Assembly (NCBI RefSeq): GCF_022394535.1
Contig: NZ_CP089414.1
Location: forward strand, 806,001-870,000
Source of the DNA: Dyella terrae
GTDB lineage: Bacteria > Pseudomonadota > Gammaproteobacteria > Xanthomonadales > Rhodanobacteraceae
Length of the DNA: 64,000 nucleotides
Reading direction: 5' to 3'
The translations under genes were made by a program, and so were the position numbers. Within the stretch, counting starts at the first letter, position 1; each line of letters starts with the position of its first letter. This document shows, one piece after another, positions 9,554 through 17,542 of the stretch. A model generated the notes under the pieces. It was not told the DNA's origin, made no database searches, and saw nothing but the letters and a program-made list of their open reading frames with translations.

Positions 9554-11635
9554 TCATGGTGTGGATTGAGTGCTTTGCGCTCCGGTTGCAGCCTTGGACG
9601 TCCATTCGTCCAGCCACTTGAAGACCTCGTCGTACCATTGAATGCTGTCCACCGCCCTGGCTTCGTAGTGGCCTTCGTCCGGAAACACGAGCAACCGGGA
9701 AGGAATGCTTCGCTCCTGCAGCGCCGTAAACGCTGCCACTGCCTGTCCGGTCGGGCTTCTGAAGTCCTTTTCGCCCGTGATCACAAGTTGAGGCGTTCGC
9801 CATTGGGCAACGGCATTGACAGGATTCCATCGCTCGTATTCGACGGGATCGACATAGTACGGTCTGTTTCCGAAATCCCAGTGATCCTGGGCGAGTTCGT
9901 CCGTCTCGTACGTCATGCCACGCTCGTCGAAGATGCCGTCATGCTGGACGATGCAATTGAATCGGCCAGGCCAATGGCCTTCGATCCAGTTCATCATGTA
10001 TCCGCCGTAAGAAGCACCGACCGCGCAGGCGTTGTCCCCGTCGAGAAATGTGAAGCGCTCGATCGCCGTCGCGAGACCAAGCTGGAGGTCTTCAAGCGGC
10101 TTGCCACCCCAGTTGCGATTGACCGAGTCGGTGAACGCTTGGCCGTATCCCGTGCTTCCATGGAAGTCGACCGACACCACGCCGTACCCATGTTCCGCGT
10201 AGAGCGCCGGATTCAGTGGCCATCGCGGGTACCAGATGTCGCCGAGGGAGGATTGCGGGCCACCGTGCACAATGAGGACGACAGGGGCTTTCTTGCCTGG
10301 TGCCAGTCCGGGTGGGCGCAGCACGATGCCACTGACCTCGTCGCCCCCGGCACCGGCGAACTTGAAACGCAGTACCTGCGGCCACTCGACGCCGGCCAGC
10401 TTGGCAGCGTTGGCGTTTGTGAGCCTCGTGAGTTTGCCTCTGGCGCTGCGGCGCCACAGATTCGGAGGCTCCACCAGTCCATCTTTCTTGAGGATTAGCG
10501 ACCCGTCGGGCTCGACCGCGATAAGCGCCAAGTGCCCAGCGGTCGTCAGTCGCCGAACGACCTCATCGGCAACGTCAATGCTGAAGACAGGATGGTCCAG
10601 CGTGTCGTTGGCCGTAGCGTAGAGCGTGGTTGAGTCCGGGGACCACAGAATCGCATCCGGCGATCGATCCCATGCTTGTGTGAGTGGGTGAGCCTTCCCG
10701 GTGGCGAGATCGCGAAGCCAAACCACGCGCCTGTCATCGGCATATCCCGGCCGCGAGGTGGCGAGCCAGGCCAGCCACCGCCCATCGGGCGATACCGCGG
10801 GCCATTGGTCCGCAGCCGCATTGGCTGCTGTCAGATCGATGGGTTCGTTCGCGCAGTCCGCTGACGCGGCGTAGATGTCGGTATTGGTGGAAAGCGGCTC
10901 GATGGGACCCGCGGCTCGCAACGAAAAGTAGATGGTCTTTCCATCCGCGCCCCAGGCTGTCTCCTCCTTTCCTCCGCTGGGTTGTGACGGTACGTCTCCG
11001 ACGAGCGTCGGCGCGACCGCGCACCCGGGTCCAGTTGCCTGTCCGTCATGCAGAGGCAGCAGGAATAATTGGGATCGATTGCCATCCTCCCATTGATTCC
11101 AATGTCTTATGGGGAGCTGATCGAAGACCCGGGCGCCGCCGTTGGCTTGGACGATCCCAGTCTTGTCATCCAGGAATCGCGTATGCGGTCGTCTACGCGC
11201 CCAGACAAGCACTGCATCGCCACGCGGAGAGATCCTAAATCCTGCGAGACCTTCGGATGCCAGCACCGCAGTCGGCTTGGTGTCATCCATCGACATACGG
11301 AAGATCGTCGGCATCGCCGACGGCCGTTCCGACAGGAAGTACAACATACCGTCAGCCGAGAACGCAGGGGCGGACGGTGCAGAGTCGTCGAGAAACGCCA
11401 TCTTCTCCGGTTCGCTGCCGCTGTTGGCGAGATCGAGTCGCCACAGCACGTGTTGCGTCCCTTTTATATGCGGATCATCCGTGGCCTGCTCCCATACCAG
11501 CCATTTGCCGTCGATCGAGGCGGTGGCGTCGCCGATCTGACTTAGATAGGCCAGATCGGATTGCGTGAAATGACGAGCGTAGGCCGGGGAAAAGGCCGTG
11601 ATCATGAGCCAGAAAGCGAGGGCGCAGTTCTTCAT
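9554..11635 (-). CDS. Prolyl oligopeptidase-family serine peptidase (S9), exported
   Basis: A 693-residue periplasmic peptidase of the dipeptidyl/acylaminoacyl-peptidase type. The signal peptide is MKNCALAFWLMITAFSPAYA. A seven-bladed beta-propeller spans roughly residues 30-400, with WD40-like PD40 repeats such as SPDGRWLAW and SPDSTTLYA. The catalytic domain is C-terminal: VLIVHGGPQSS, the nucleophile motif GASYGGYMMNW, the acid in GEKDFRSP and the histidine in FPDEGHYE. All triad residues are present and the length is normal. It probably degrades or trims short peptides. Confidence 0.92.
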   Translation of the reverse strand: MKNCALAFWLMITAFSPAYARHFTQSDLAYLSQIGDATASIDGKWLVWEQATDDPHIKGTQHVLWRLDLANSGSEPEKMAFLDDSAPSAPAFSADGMLYFLSERPSAMPTIFRMSMDDTKPTAVLASEGLAGFRISPRGDAVLVWARRRPHTRFLDDKTGIVQANGGARVFDQLPIRHWNQWEDGNRSQLFLLPLHDGQATGPGCAVAPTLVGDVPSQPSGGKEETAWGADGKTIYFSLRAAGPIEPLSTNTDIYAASADCANEPIDLTAANAAADQWPAVSPDGRWLAWLATSRPGYADDRRVVWLRDLATGKAHPLTQAWDRSPDAILWSPDSTTLYATANDTLDHPVFSIDVADEVVRRLTTAGHLALIAVEPDGSLILKKDGLVEPPNLWRRSARGKLTRLTNANAAKLAGVEWPQVLRFKFAGAGGDEVSGIVLRPPGLAPGKKAPVVLIVHGGPQSSLGDIWYPRWPLNPALYAEHGYGVVSVDFHGSTGYGQAFTDSVNRNWGGKPLEDLQLGLATAIERFTFLDGDNACAVGASYGGYMMNWIEGHWPGRFNCIVQHDGIFDERGMTYETDELAQDHWDFGNRPYYVDPVEYERWNPVNAVAQWRTPQLVITGEKDFRSPTGQAVAAFTALQERSIPSRLLVFPDEGHYEARAVDSIQWYDEVFKWLDEWTSKAATGAQSTQSTP

Positions 11636-12081
11636 CTCTTCCTCATTGAGGTGATCTTACCGACCAATGGATGACGATGTGATGCGTGCCCAACCCAAAA
11701 GGTTTCACCGAGGGGGCGCCAGGGTACCTCTAGTCCGACGGGGATCATGGGGGCGAAGCCGTCAAAAATTATGCGCTTGCCATGGAAGGGCAAGGGCAGG
11801 GCGATTAGCCCGTGTTATCGAGGGTAGAGACACTCGAGTATCTGCGTACACCTGGTCTCAGGGATGGCTGCCTACCTCTGGAATTCGCGCCAGGGAAGAT
11901 CACAGAAATCGACGCTCGGGCTTCAAGTAAACCAAGCGCTAGGTTATTTAGCGATCGCTAGAATTTAATCGGCATAGCTCGCTTGAGCCTCAGTGCGAAA
12001 TGCAGAGGCTACGCCATGTGCAGTAGGATAGAATTTCAACCCAGGGTAAAAATCCGACATCAACCCAGATATGGAGCGACA
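11636..12081. other. Gene-free interval before the accessory island
   Basis: About 445 bp with no convincing ORF or RNA gene. Base composition becomes more AT-rich toward 11930-11970, where the palindrome AGCGATCGCT occurs. It probably holds the promoter of the DUF2971-like gene. Confidence 0.4.
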
Positions 12082-12942
12082 ATGAGCAAGGATTGTGTCG
12101 ATCGCGTTTTGAATGCGCTCCTTAGTAGCAACCCGCTGCTTGGTGACGGCATGAAGGAGGACACCCCAATCTATCGTGTTCTGCCTCTCAAGTATCTCGT
12201 TCCGGATATTCTAGATAGTCGGCTTACGCTGTCGCGCGTGATCGGCTGGGAGGATACCCATGAGGCCGCTTATTTTAATCGCACGGTGCCTTTTGGCCCT
12301 AAGGGTGAAGACACTGGCCTTTTTGGGTTGGCACAAGACTGGTTCGGACAGTGTTGGTCGACGACCGAGGAATCTGATGCCCTTTGGCGGATTTACAACC
12401 CAGACGGGTGGTCAGTTCGCATCCAGAGCACGCCACGAGCGCTGATCGAGGGCATCCTTCGACCACTGGACCGTGAGAAGCCAGTGCTGCTTAACTTCGC
12501 TAACATCCTTCTTTACCTTGGCCAGGTTAGCTATCCCGATCCAAGCAGTTACCAATCCACGATGGGCGCGCCTTTGGAAGACGTCATGACCTCCGACGGA
12601 TGTGGCGTAGCTCGAAAATTGTTGGTTAAGCGGCAAGCATTTGCCCATGAGGCGGAAGTACGCCTACTGTTTCAAAGTGGGGTAACGCCGTCGGAGGCCG
12701 GAAGGTCCATGGTGGCCGATTACTTCGATGCAAACAGCGTCGGTCGCGTTAATCATGGCGGCATAGCCTATCTGCCCATGCGGCTGCGACTACCTTTTGA
12801 CTGGAGTGCAGTCACTGACGTTATGACCGGGCCACGGGCTGATCACGGAACCCATGTCGTGATTCAAGAGGCCCTGCAAAGCGTAAATCCTGCAATTAGA
12901 TTGACGAAGTCGGAACTATACGGAAAACCCCACTTTTCCTGA
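12082..12942 (+). CDS. DUF2971-like protein
   Basis: A 286-residue cytoplasmic protein of unknown function. Features shared with DUF2971 proteins are an early YRVLPLKYLVPDILDSRL, then CWSTTEESDALWRIYNPDGW, then LLVKRQAFAHEAEVRLLF and DVMTGPRA near the end. Such proteins recur in variable islands and beside defence genes; this is general knowledge and not shown here. The ATG at 12082 has GGAG 5 nt upstream. Base composition is more AT-rich than the flanks, consistent with acquisition. The next gene is a PIN-domain protein in the same orientation. Confidence 0.65.
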   Translation: MSKDCVDRVLNALLSSNPLLGDGMKEDTPIYRVLPLKYLVPDILDSRLTLSRVIGWEDTHEAAYFNRTVPFGPKGEDTGLFGLAQDWFGQCWSTTEESDALWRIYNPDGWSVRIQSTPRALIEGILRPLDREKPVLLNFANILLYLGQVSYPDPSSYQSTMGAPLEDVMTSDGCGVARKLLVKRQAFAHEAEVRLLFQSGVTPSEAGRSMVADYFDANSVGRVNHGGIAYLPMRLRLPFDWSAVTDVMTGPRADHGTHVVIQEALQSVNPAIRLTKSELYGKPHFS

Positions 12943-13224
12943 GATACGGCTGCCTACATGGAGACCATGATTTCGAGGAAAACGAGGGTAAAAGAAGAGC
13001 CACGCGTGTTGTGACGTCCAGCTGACATCCTTTGCGTGTATTCAAACTTTGACGTTTGCGCTTATCCGTGGACAGCCGTTATTGCCCAGCATAAAGATGA
13101 GGCACGTTGTGAAGCAATGCTACCTGAGACTGCTCTACTCGAGATCGATGTCGGCGGCGGAGAATATCGCTCGCGTAGAGAATGTAGCCGTGCAAAACAA
13201 TGATGAGTAGAGAGACCAACGGAA

Positions 13225-14355
13225 ATGGCTAAAACTGATCAAGGAAAGCTTCGCGAACTGATCCTGTCTGAACTGACGGTTGCTGTCTGCATCGACACGA
13301 ACATTTACGAGCAACAACAATTTGCGTTTCACCGAGGCTTGCTAGCTGAAGTACCAGCGCTCACACGATCCGGCATTCGGCTTGTGATGCCGGACGTTGT
13401 CGCGTTTGAGGTGGTTAATCACCTGAGAGACAAGCTTCCCGAAGGGCTGAATGATTTGCGGAAAGCAGCGCGTTTAGCCTGCAACTATGGGTTGACCACC
13501 GAAGCTATCGAACAGCAAATACCGTCCGGTGACGTAGATTACCGACAACTGGCCTCAGACAGGCTGACTAGCTACGTTCATAGAACGAACGCACTAGAAA
13601 TCCAAGTCGCAAAGTTTGCCAGCCTCTCAACGGTTATCGATAGATACTTCAATCTGGAAGCCCCGTTCGAGTCCAAGAAGAAGGCGGAATTTCCCGATGC
13701 GTTCGCTCTGAGCGCACTGGAGTCTTGGGCCGAAGCAGAAGGCAGCTTTGTTGTCGTCGTTTCAGATGATGCCGGCTGGAACAGGTTCGCTGAATCTAGT
13801 AAGCGGTTGCTTACGGGCGTGTCGCTCAAGGAGCTGTTGGTAGCCACCCAAGATCCAGACGTTGTGCTGCTGCGGGCAGTAGCTGCGCTTATAAGAGGAG
13901 ACGGCTATGAATCCATCAAGCAACGCCTTGAAGATAATATTTCGGGTATGGATATACGCGCTGATGCGCACAGCTATCACTATGCTGAAGCAGAAGTGGT
14001 TGAGGTCATCGTTAAATCTATTGATGTGAGTGATCTAAAAGCAGAGGATCTTTCCATCATACGAAACGAAGAAGGTCGGCTGATTGTCAGTTGGGAAGTC
14101 CAGGTCGATATAAGTGTCGAAGCGAGCGTATCTCTAAGCGTCTACGACTCGGTTGATAAAGACTATGTTGTTCTTGGATCTGAGAGCGTGCTCAGAGATC
14201 TGACGCAATGGTTCGACACATTGATGACCTTAGAAGTCTCAGTTGAGAGTGGCGAGCCTTCTCTTAAGTTCGATGACATCGAGCTGACTGCAAGCCATAT
14301 CGATGTAGATCTTGGTGAGGTCGAACTTGACTACAGCGATGACTCTGACGTCTAG
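13225..14355 (+). CDS. PIN-domain protein (DUF4935-like), possible nuclease
   Basis: A 376-residue protein. The N-terminal ~190 residues have the spaced acidic residues of a PIN ribonuclease: VCIDTNIYE, then VVAFEVVNH, then EFPDAFALSALESW, then VVVVSDDAGW. All four acidic positions are kept, so activity is plausible. The C-terminal half is acidic and beta-rich, with no family I recognise, and ends in an Asp-rich tail (LDYSDDSDV). Long PIN proteins of this kind occur as stand-alone RNases in mobile islands. No small antitoxin partner is seen. The start fits GAGACC upstream. Confidence 0.7.
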   Translation: MAKTDQGKLRELILSELTVAVCIDTNIYEQQQFAFHRGLLAEVPALTRSGIRLVMPDVVAFEVVNHLRDKLPEGLNDLRKAARLACNYGLTTEAIEQQIPSGDVDYRQLASDRLTSYVHRTNALEIQVAKFASLSTVIDRYFNLEAPFESKKKAEFPDAFALSALESWAEAEGSFVVVVSDDAGWNRFAESSKRLLTGVSLKELLVATQDPDVVLLRAVAALIRGDGYESIKQRLEDNISGMDIRADAHSYHYAEAEVVEVIVKSIDVSDLKAEDLSIIRNEEGRLIVSWEVQVDISVEASVSLSVYDSVDKDYVVLGSESVLRDLTQWFDTLMTLEVSVESGEPSLKFDDIELTASHIDVDLGEVELDYSDDSDV

Positions 14356-14446
14356 TTTTGTCTTTGCGAATAAGGCTTGACCCGAACGACCTAAGCCTCA
14401 TTCACCGGCTTGACTGAAGGGCACATCAGCGCCAAATAGTTAATCA

Positions 14447-14632
14447 ATGTGGAAAGAGAATTGGGCTGGATGCGCACACGACCAGGCCTTTGGCACCACG
14501 CGCCAGGGCGACATAGAGGTTCTGAGCGTTCATGGCCTCTGGGTTAAGCACTACAGCGATTCAGATGATCGCTACCGACTCATGGCTAAGGCCATGATTG
14601 CCTCTGCCCCACGGCTTAAGGAGTATTTGTGA
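14447..14632 (+). CDS. Small phage-type protein
   Basis: A 61-residue ORF. The ending RLMAKAMIASAPRLKEYL resembles the 'ANAxLIAAAPELL' tail common in small phage-encoded proteins. The stop codon overlaps the GTG start of the following small gene (GTGA), as in compact phage operons. Function unknown. Confidence 0.5.
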   Translation: MWKENWAGCAHDQAFGTTRQGDIEVLSVHGLWVKHYSDSDDRYRLMAKAMIASAPRLKEYL

Positions 14633-14892
14633 GCACTCTAACCAACACGCAACTCGAAGCTGGACTGCGTGCTGTAGCGGCCGTAGTTGGACCGGCTTGC
14701 ACTTACAGTATGAATAGGGCATTTGAAATTGTTAGGAGTGAAGTCCATACAGAAGTCCATGCAATCGACGCAGCCAAGGTGCGCGAGGTGATTGCTGAGC
14801 TTCGTGCGTATAACCCGAAGGCTGACGAATACGACGGCAAGCAGATTCATAAGTATTGGGCCGACAAGCTCACCGCCGCACTGCAGGAGTAG
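14629..14892 (+). CDS. Small hypothetical protein, phage-like context
   Basis: An 87-residue, mostly helical protein starting with GTG inside the stop of the preceding ORF, so the two are translationally coupled. It contains EVHTEVHAIDAAKVREVIAELRAY and ends YWADKLTAALQE. I do not recognise a family. The pair is probably a remnant of a phage early region. Confidence 0.5.
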   Translation: MSTLTNTQLEAGLRAVAAVVGPACTYSMNRAFEIVRSEVHTEVHAIDAAKVREVIAELRAYNPKADEYDGKQIHKYWADKLTAALQE

Positions 14893-15254
14893 AAGCCATG
14901 ACGCCGCTCTGACGCCATGAGCTCAACCAACCTCGACCTACCAATGACGTCTAACATTTCGTTCAAGGCTGACGGCTACGCCGCCGCTTAACTACAGCGT
15001 TCAACTTCTGCTTATGGCCGATTCTGGCCGGTGGCCTCGCACTGGTCAGGATGCCAATGGGCTGATCATCGCCGATTGGTTCTACTGATCAACAACACCG
15101 GTCTGCGCAGCCGAAATGGAGCTATACACTCGCGCAGCCTGGATTGCGGTGACTGGGGTGCCGCCGAATACTGAGCGTGACTCGTGATTGCCTCCCGGGC
15201 TGCTCCGCGATCCATGTTTGATGGCTGTAGTCAAAAAATTTAGGAGTAGGGGCA
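14893..15254. other. Remnant-rich interval, no supported gene
   Basis: About 360 bp after the coupled small phage genes. Short frames are all interrupted. The text looks like decayed phage or island DNA. Confidence 0.35.
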
Positions 15255-15701
15255 TTGAATCTTATACGTACGAGTCAAAGTCCCCCTCTTTGCATTGCCA
15301 CGATTGCTATTGGCCACAAAGGAAGCGCCATTGGAGTGACCTTTGCGCCCGGCAAGAAACAAGCGGTGTCCATGACGGGCATCTGGCAGCTTCTCGATAC
15401 TAAAGCAGCCGCCGACGCCGAAAGTGCCATGCAAATGGTTCGAGCGGTCAGGCCGGGCGCCATCGAAACATCAGGTCATGGCGCCCGGGAGCCACACGGG
15501 CCACGGAATGATCGCCTCGCTTGGCGCGGAAGCACGTCACTCTATGTCAGGGCCATTTGCTTCGGGTTTCTGCCGTGGAGGCAGCGGTTTCTCAGCGAAG
15601 AACAAGCCTCAAGGCAGCAAGCAGTGGCGCTGCATTGTTGGCAGTCCAACGGTGTTGGTCCAATCTTGCTGGCCATTACACGCGACGCCCCAAGTTTTTA
15701 G
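15255..15701 (+). CDS. Doubtful hypothetical ORF
   Basis: A 148-codon frame opened by TTG, with GGAG about 8 nt upstream. The first ~75 residues (IATIAIGHKGSAIGVTFAPGKK, GIWQLLDTKAAADAE) look protein-like and the rest does not. It may be the 5' part of a broken gene. No family recognised. Confidence 0.25.
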   Translation: MNLIRTSQSPPLCIATIAIGHKGSAIGVTFAPGKKQAVSMTGIWQLLDTKAAADAESAMQMVRAVRPGAIETSGHGAREPHGPRNDRLAWRGSTSLYVRAICFGFLPWRQRFLSEEQASRQQAVALHCWQSNGVGPILLAITRDAPSF

Positions 15702-15802
15702 GCACACATGGCGCAAGTTGTCGGTCGTTGTGGTTCAACTTTCATGGCTGCAATCAAATAGCACGGTGTCAAAAGATGACCGAATAAGCGGACATGACAC
15801 GA

Positions 15803-15922
15803 TTAACGGACAAACGACAGAATTAAGAGGACTGCGACAGACAGAATTAAGAGGACTGCGACAGCCATGCCAGCCATCAAGAATTTCGCATAATGTATAT
15901 CTTTGGTCTGCCGCTCAGCCAT
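15803..15922 (-). CDS. Left-junction ORF carrying the displaced start of the mini-element Xer-factor gene
   Basis: A 39-codon frame. Its first nine codons (MAERQTKDI) belong to the mini-element; it then runs through the dif core (HYAK) into flanking DNA, giving FLMAGMAVAVLLILS and a second VAVLLILS. The repeat is encoded by the 24-bp tandem duplication. It is most simply a by-product of integration: on an excised circle the same ATG would read into the 16661-17416 gene instead. Whether the hydrophobic junction peptide is made is unknown. Confidence 0.3.
   Translation of the reverse strand: MAERQTKDIHYAKFLMAGMAVAVLLILSVAVLLILSFVR
15817..15864. repeat. 24-bp direct tandem repeat, two copies
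   Basis: Two exact adjacent copies of a 24-bp unit beginning ACAGAATTAAGAGG, immediately left of the first dif-like site. In the minus-strand junction ORF they encode an eight-residue repeat. Confidence 0.9.
15883..15910 (+). other. dif-like site A (attL of the mini-element)
   Basis: XerC arm ATTTCGCATAA, central TGTATA, then TCTTTGGTCTG in place of a XerD arm. The XerC arm and centre match the bacterial dif consensus (CGCATAA-TGTATA-TTATGT), while the right arm is degenerate. This is the pattern of a junction between host dif and an element that supplied a poor XerD arm. Confidence 0.85.
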
Positions 15923-15984
15923 TTTCCGCCCCCGACGTGATGTCATTATGGGAGCGGTTATCTAGGGCGGCAAACTGTTCATTA

Positions 15985-16218
15985 TCAGACCCGATTTTGA
16001 AGGGGGGTCTGCTCGGCATTCCAGCGACCGATTATCTCGGCGTAGTCGCCCCGCGTTATGTCATCTCCGGCGAGCTTGCGGGAGATCTCCAACATCCAGG
16101 CGCCGACCATGGCGGCCCCATCCAAGGGGCGAGCCGCACGGGCGTTGTAGTAAGCCCCGAGGGCCATCCGGATAGCGTGATCGGCGGTAAAGCTGGCGTG
16201 CTTCCTCATCTTGCGCAT
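15985..16218 (-). CDS. Hypothetical 77-residue protein of the mini-element
   Basis: Small helical protein (HAIRMALGAYYNARAARPLDGAAMVGAWMLEISRKLAGDD). AAGGA lies 8 nt before the ATG, supporting translation. It is last in the three-gene minus-strand set of the mini-element. No family recognised. Confidence 0.5.
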   Translation of the reverse strand: MRKMRKHASFTADHAIRMALGAYYNARAARPLDGAAMVGAWMLEISRKLAGDDITRGDYAEIIGRWNAEQTPLQNRV

Positions 16219-16316
16219 GCGATCATTCCTTGGGGCTCAAGCCCCGGTTGCTGTTGCAATCGCGGCACCCGGTCAGGCCTTCGAAACGTGGCCGGGTGTC
16301 GCACCTCAATCAGGCG

Positions 16317-16661
16317 TCAGAGTTTCCCGTGACACCGCTTGTATTTCTCACCGCTGCCGCACGGGCACGGCTGATTGGCCCCGACCCGGGGCACGGACAA
16401 CACAGAGCGCTGCTGCGCCTTCTCCATCTCCCTACGAACTTCCTCCGCCCGCGCATTTTGCGCCGGCTCAGCCAGGGCATCGGGCGGCGAAGCCGCTTCC
16501 CGTTGCCCTGGCCGTACCGGCGCAATCCCACGCCTCGCGTCCAGGTAGTCACGCAGGGCGATGAGGCAGAGCGCATTGAGGGACACACCAACCCGAGATG
16601 CGTAGTCGTCGGCATCGGCCTTGAGGGCCTCAGGGAGGCGGAGAGTCGTAGAAGCAGCCAT
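16317..16661 (-). CDS. Ribbon-helix-helix-like protein with C-terminal SEC-C zinc motif
   Basis: A 114-residue protein. Residues ~3-45 ([36 protein letters not shown]) resemble an Arc/HicB-like ribbon-helix-helix DNA-binding fold. The last ~22 residues ([17 protein letters not shown]) are a textbook SEC-C zinc motif with all Cys/His ligands. The linker is encoded by the large hairpin shared with the phage. The start overlaps the upstream stop as TGATG. A role in regulating the element is likely; the SEC-C part may bind a partner protein. Confidence 0.72.
   Translation of the reverse strand: MAASTTLRLPEALKADADDYASRVGVSLNALCLIALRDYLDARRGIAPVRPGQREAASPPDALAEPAQNARAEEVRREMEKAQQRSVLSVPRVGANQPCPCGSGEKYKRCHGKL
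16471..16512. other. Imperfect 42-nt hairpin with an apex shared with the prophage
   Basis: GCCAGGGCA pairs with TGCCCTGGC (9 bp). After a T-T mismatch come CGGG/CCCG and an apex CGGC-GAA-GCCG. The 15 nt GGCGGCGAAGCCGCT at 16483-16497 is identical to the apex of the larger hairpin in zot (18433-18447), in the same orientation. Candidate packaging or strand-initiation signal. Confidence 0.7.
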
Positions 16662-17416
16662 CAGCTTTCTCCAGGAAAGGTCTTTTGGCCCCTGTTAGCG
16701 TCTGGGCCTAAGGCATGGCTTATCCCCGATCCAGCCGGGGAAAAGTCACCAATCTGATGGTAATGTGATAGCAGATTGCTATCAATAGTAGAGGGCTGGC
16801 CTTGCACCAACGCCGGAAACTGCGCGGCCAGGATAGCGGGATCAGCGAGAAAAACACCAGCATTGGCCAGTGCCGGCAATGCCAAAGCTGCCGCCGCGAC
16901 CACCGAGGGATCGATGGACGCAGCGGCAACCGGCAGGAGGAAAAGAGCGGTGGCCGGAGGAGGGGTCTCGGCCACAGGATCGGCCGTAGCGAGTGCGGTG
17001 CAGGATAGGCTTTCGCCGGTAGGATGCTGCACGGCTGCACCTGGGGACGCTCCTTGCAGTCGCTCGACGGCGGACCGCCGCCGGAAGTCGTCCCGCCAGA
17101 AACGGGCCTGCTCACAAAGGATCGGCCACACCTCAAGCTTGCCCGGCTGGAAGCTGTAACCGTTGGGGCTGACCAGCTCCGCAGTCCGCTCGTTGAGCAC
17201 CCAGCCCGCCCAGGCGTCGTGTAGCGCACCGATGTCACCACGGCGACGCAGCCGGAGCAGCCGAACCACGGACCACGGGACCCGATTGCGACCCGCATCC
17301 CAATGACGGACCGTCCGGACGCTCACGCCAAGCAACTTGGCGCAGGCCTCACGACTCAGAAAGCAGCTGTGGCGAAGGGCCCGGAAACCCTCGGCAGAGA
17401 CGTACCAGGGGCGCAC
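16661..17416 (-). CDS. Predicted Xer recombination activation factor (XafT/VC1465-like), start displaced by integration
   Basis: The N-terminal part has a helix-turn-helix ([29 protein letters not shown]), then [10 protein letters not shown] and [28 protein letters not shown]. This is the layout I associate with the VC1465-type Xer activation factors of TLC-phage-like elements and the phage DUF3653 family. The C-terminal ~120 residues are Ala/Pro-rich. In the integrated state the only usual start is the GTG at 17416. On the circle the frame extends upstream through the attachment site (IHYAKSEKPRKRRP) to the ATG at 15922, adding 22 residues. It probably acts with XerC/XerD at dif. The family call rests on remembered motifs. 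Confidence 0.65.
   Translation of the reverse strand: MRPWYVSAEGFRALRHSCFLSREACAKLLGVSVRTVRHWDAGRNRVPWSVVRLLRLRRRGDIGALHDAWAGWVLNERTAELVSPNGYSFQPGKLEVWPILCEQARFWRDDFRRRSAVERLQGASPGAAVQHPTGESLSCTALATADPVAETPPPATALFLLPVAAASIDPSVVAAAALALPALANAGVFLADPAILAAQFPALVQGQPSTIDSNLLSHYHQIGDFSPAGSGISHALGPDANRGQKTFPGES
16682..16708. other. Candidate nick-site hairpin of the mini-element
   Basis: CTTTTGGCCCCTGTTAG (16682-16698) is identical to 22955-22971 in the phage Rep gene. GGCCC (16687-16691) pairs with GGGCC (16704-16708), leaving CTGTTAG at the start of the loop in both. Both copies encode NRGQK in their host genes. This is typical of a rolling-circle double-strand origin, although function is inferred. 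Confidence 0.65.
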
Positions 17417-17442
17417 CGGGCGACGCTTACGAGGCTTCTCCG

Positions 17443-17470
17443 ACTTCGCATAATGTATATTATGTAAAAT
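17443..17470 (+). other. dif site B (complete XerC and XerD arms)
   Basis: ACTTCGCATAA - TGTATA - TTATGTAAAAT: a full 28-bp dif with two good arms, very close to the canonical gammaproteobacterial dif. It is both the right end of the mini-element and the left end of the prophage. Alone it would be a working chromosome-dimer resolution site. Confidence 0.9.
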
Positions 17471-17542
17471 TCTTGATGCGCCTACGCCGCCTTGGCAAGC
17501 GCCTTGCTTCTCGCATGATCCCGGTCATGCAAGAAGCAGCGA

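Larger units (their letters stand above)
15894..17459. mobile_element. 1.57-kb dif-integrated mini-element (candidate filamentous-phage satellite)
   Basis: DNA between dif sites A and B. It holds three minus-strand genes: a predicted Xer activation factor, an RHH/SEC-C protein and a 77-residue unknown. It has no Rep, coat or Zot gene. It shares with the neighbouring prophage a hairpin containing a 17-nt identity (16682-16698 versus 22955-22971) and another with a 15-nt identical apex (16483-16497 versus 18433-18447), in the same order and orientation. This suggests replication and packaging in trans by a helper inovirus. Closing the circle at TGTATA restores an ATG to the Xer-factor gene. Confidence 0.75.

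Noticed and set aside
9521..10498. 325-codon plus-strand ORF opposite the S9 peptidase
   Set aside because: Covers the catalytic domain of the peptidase in antisense and has no motifs of its own.
15760..15815. Sequence resembling insertion-sequence ends (TGTCAAAAGATGACCG and spaced GACA/GGACA motifs)
   Set aside because: No transposase, no second inverted end and no target duplication seen.
15817..15864. Possible CRISPR fragment (24-bp repeat)
   Set aside because: Only two copies with no spacer; a simple tandem duplication.
15424..16332. 302-codon plus-strand ORF crossing dif site A
   Set aside because: It runs through the attachment junction, the tandem repeat and two supported minus-strand genes; open by chance.
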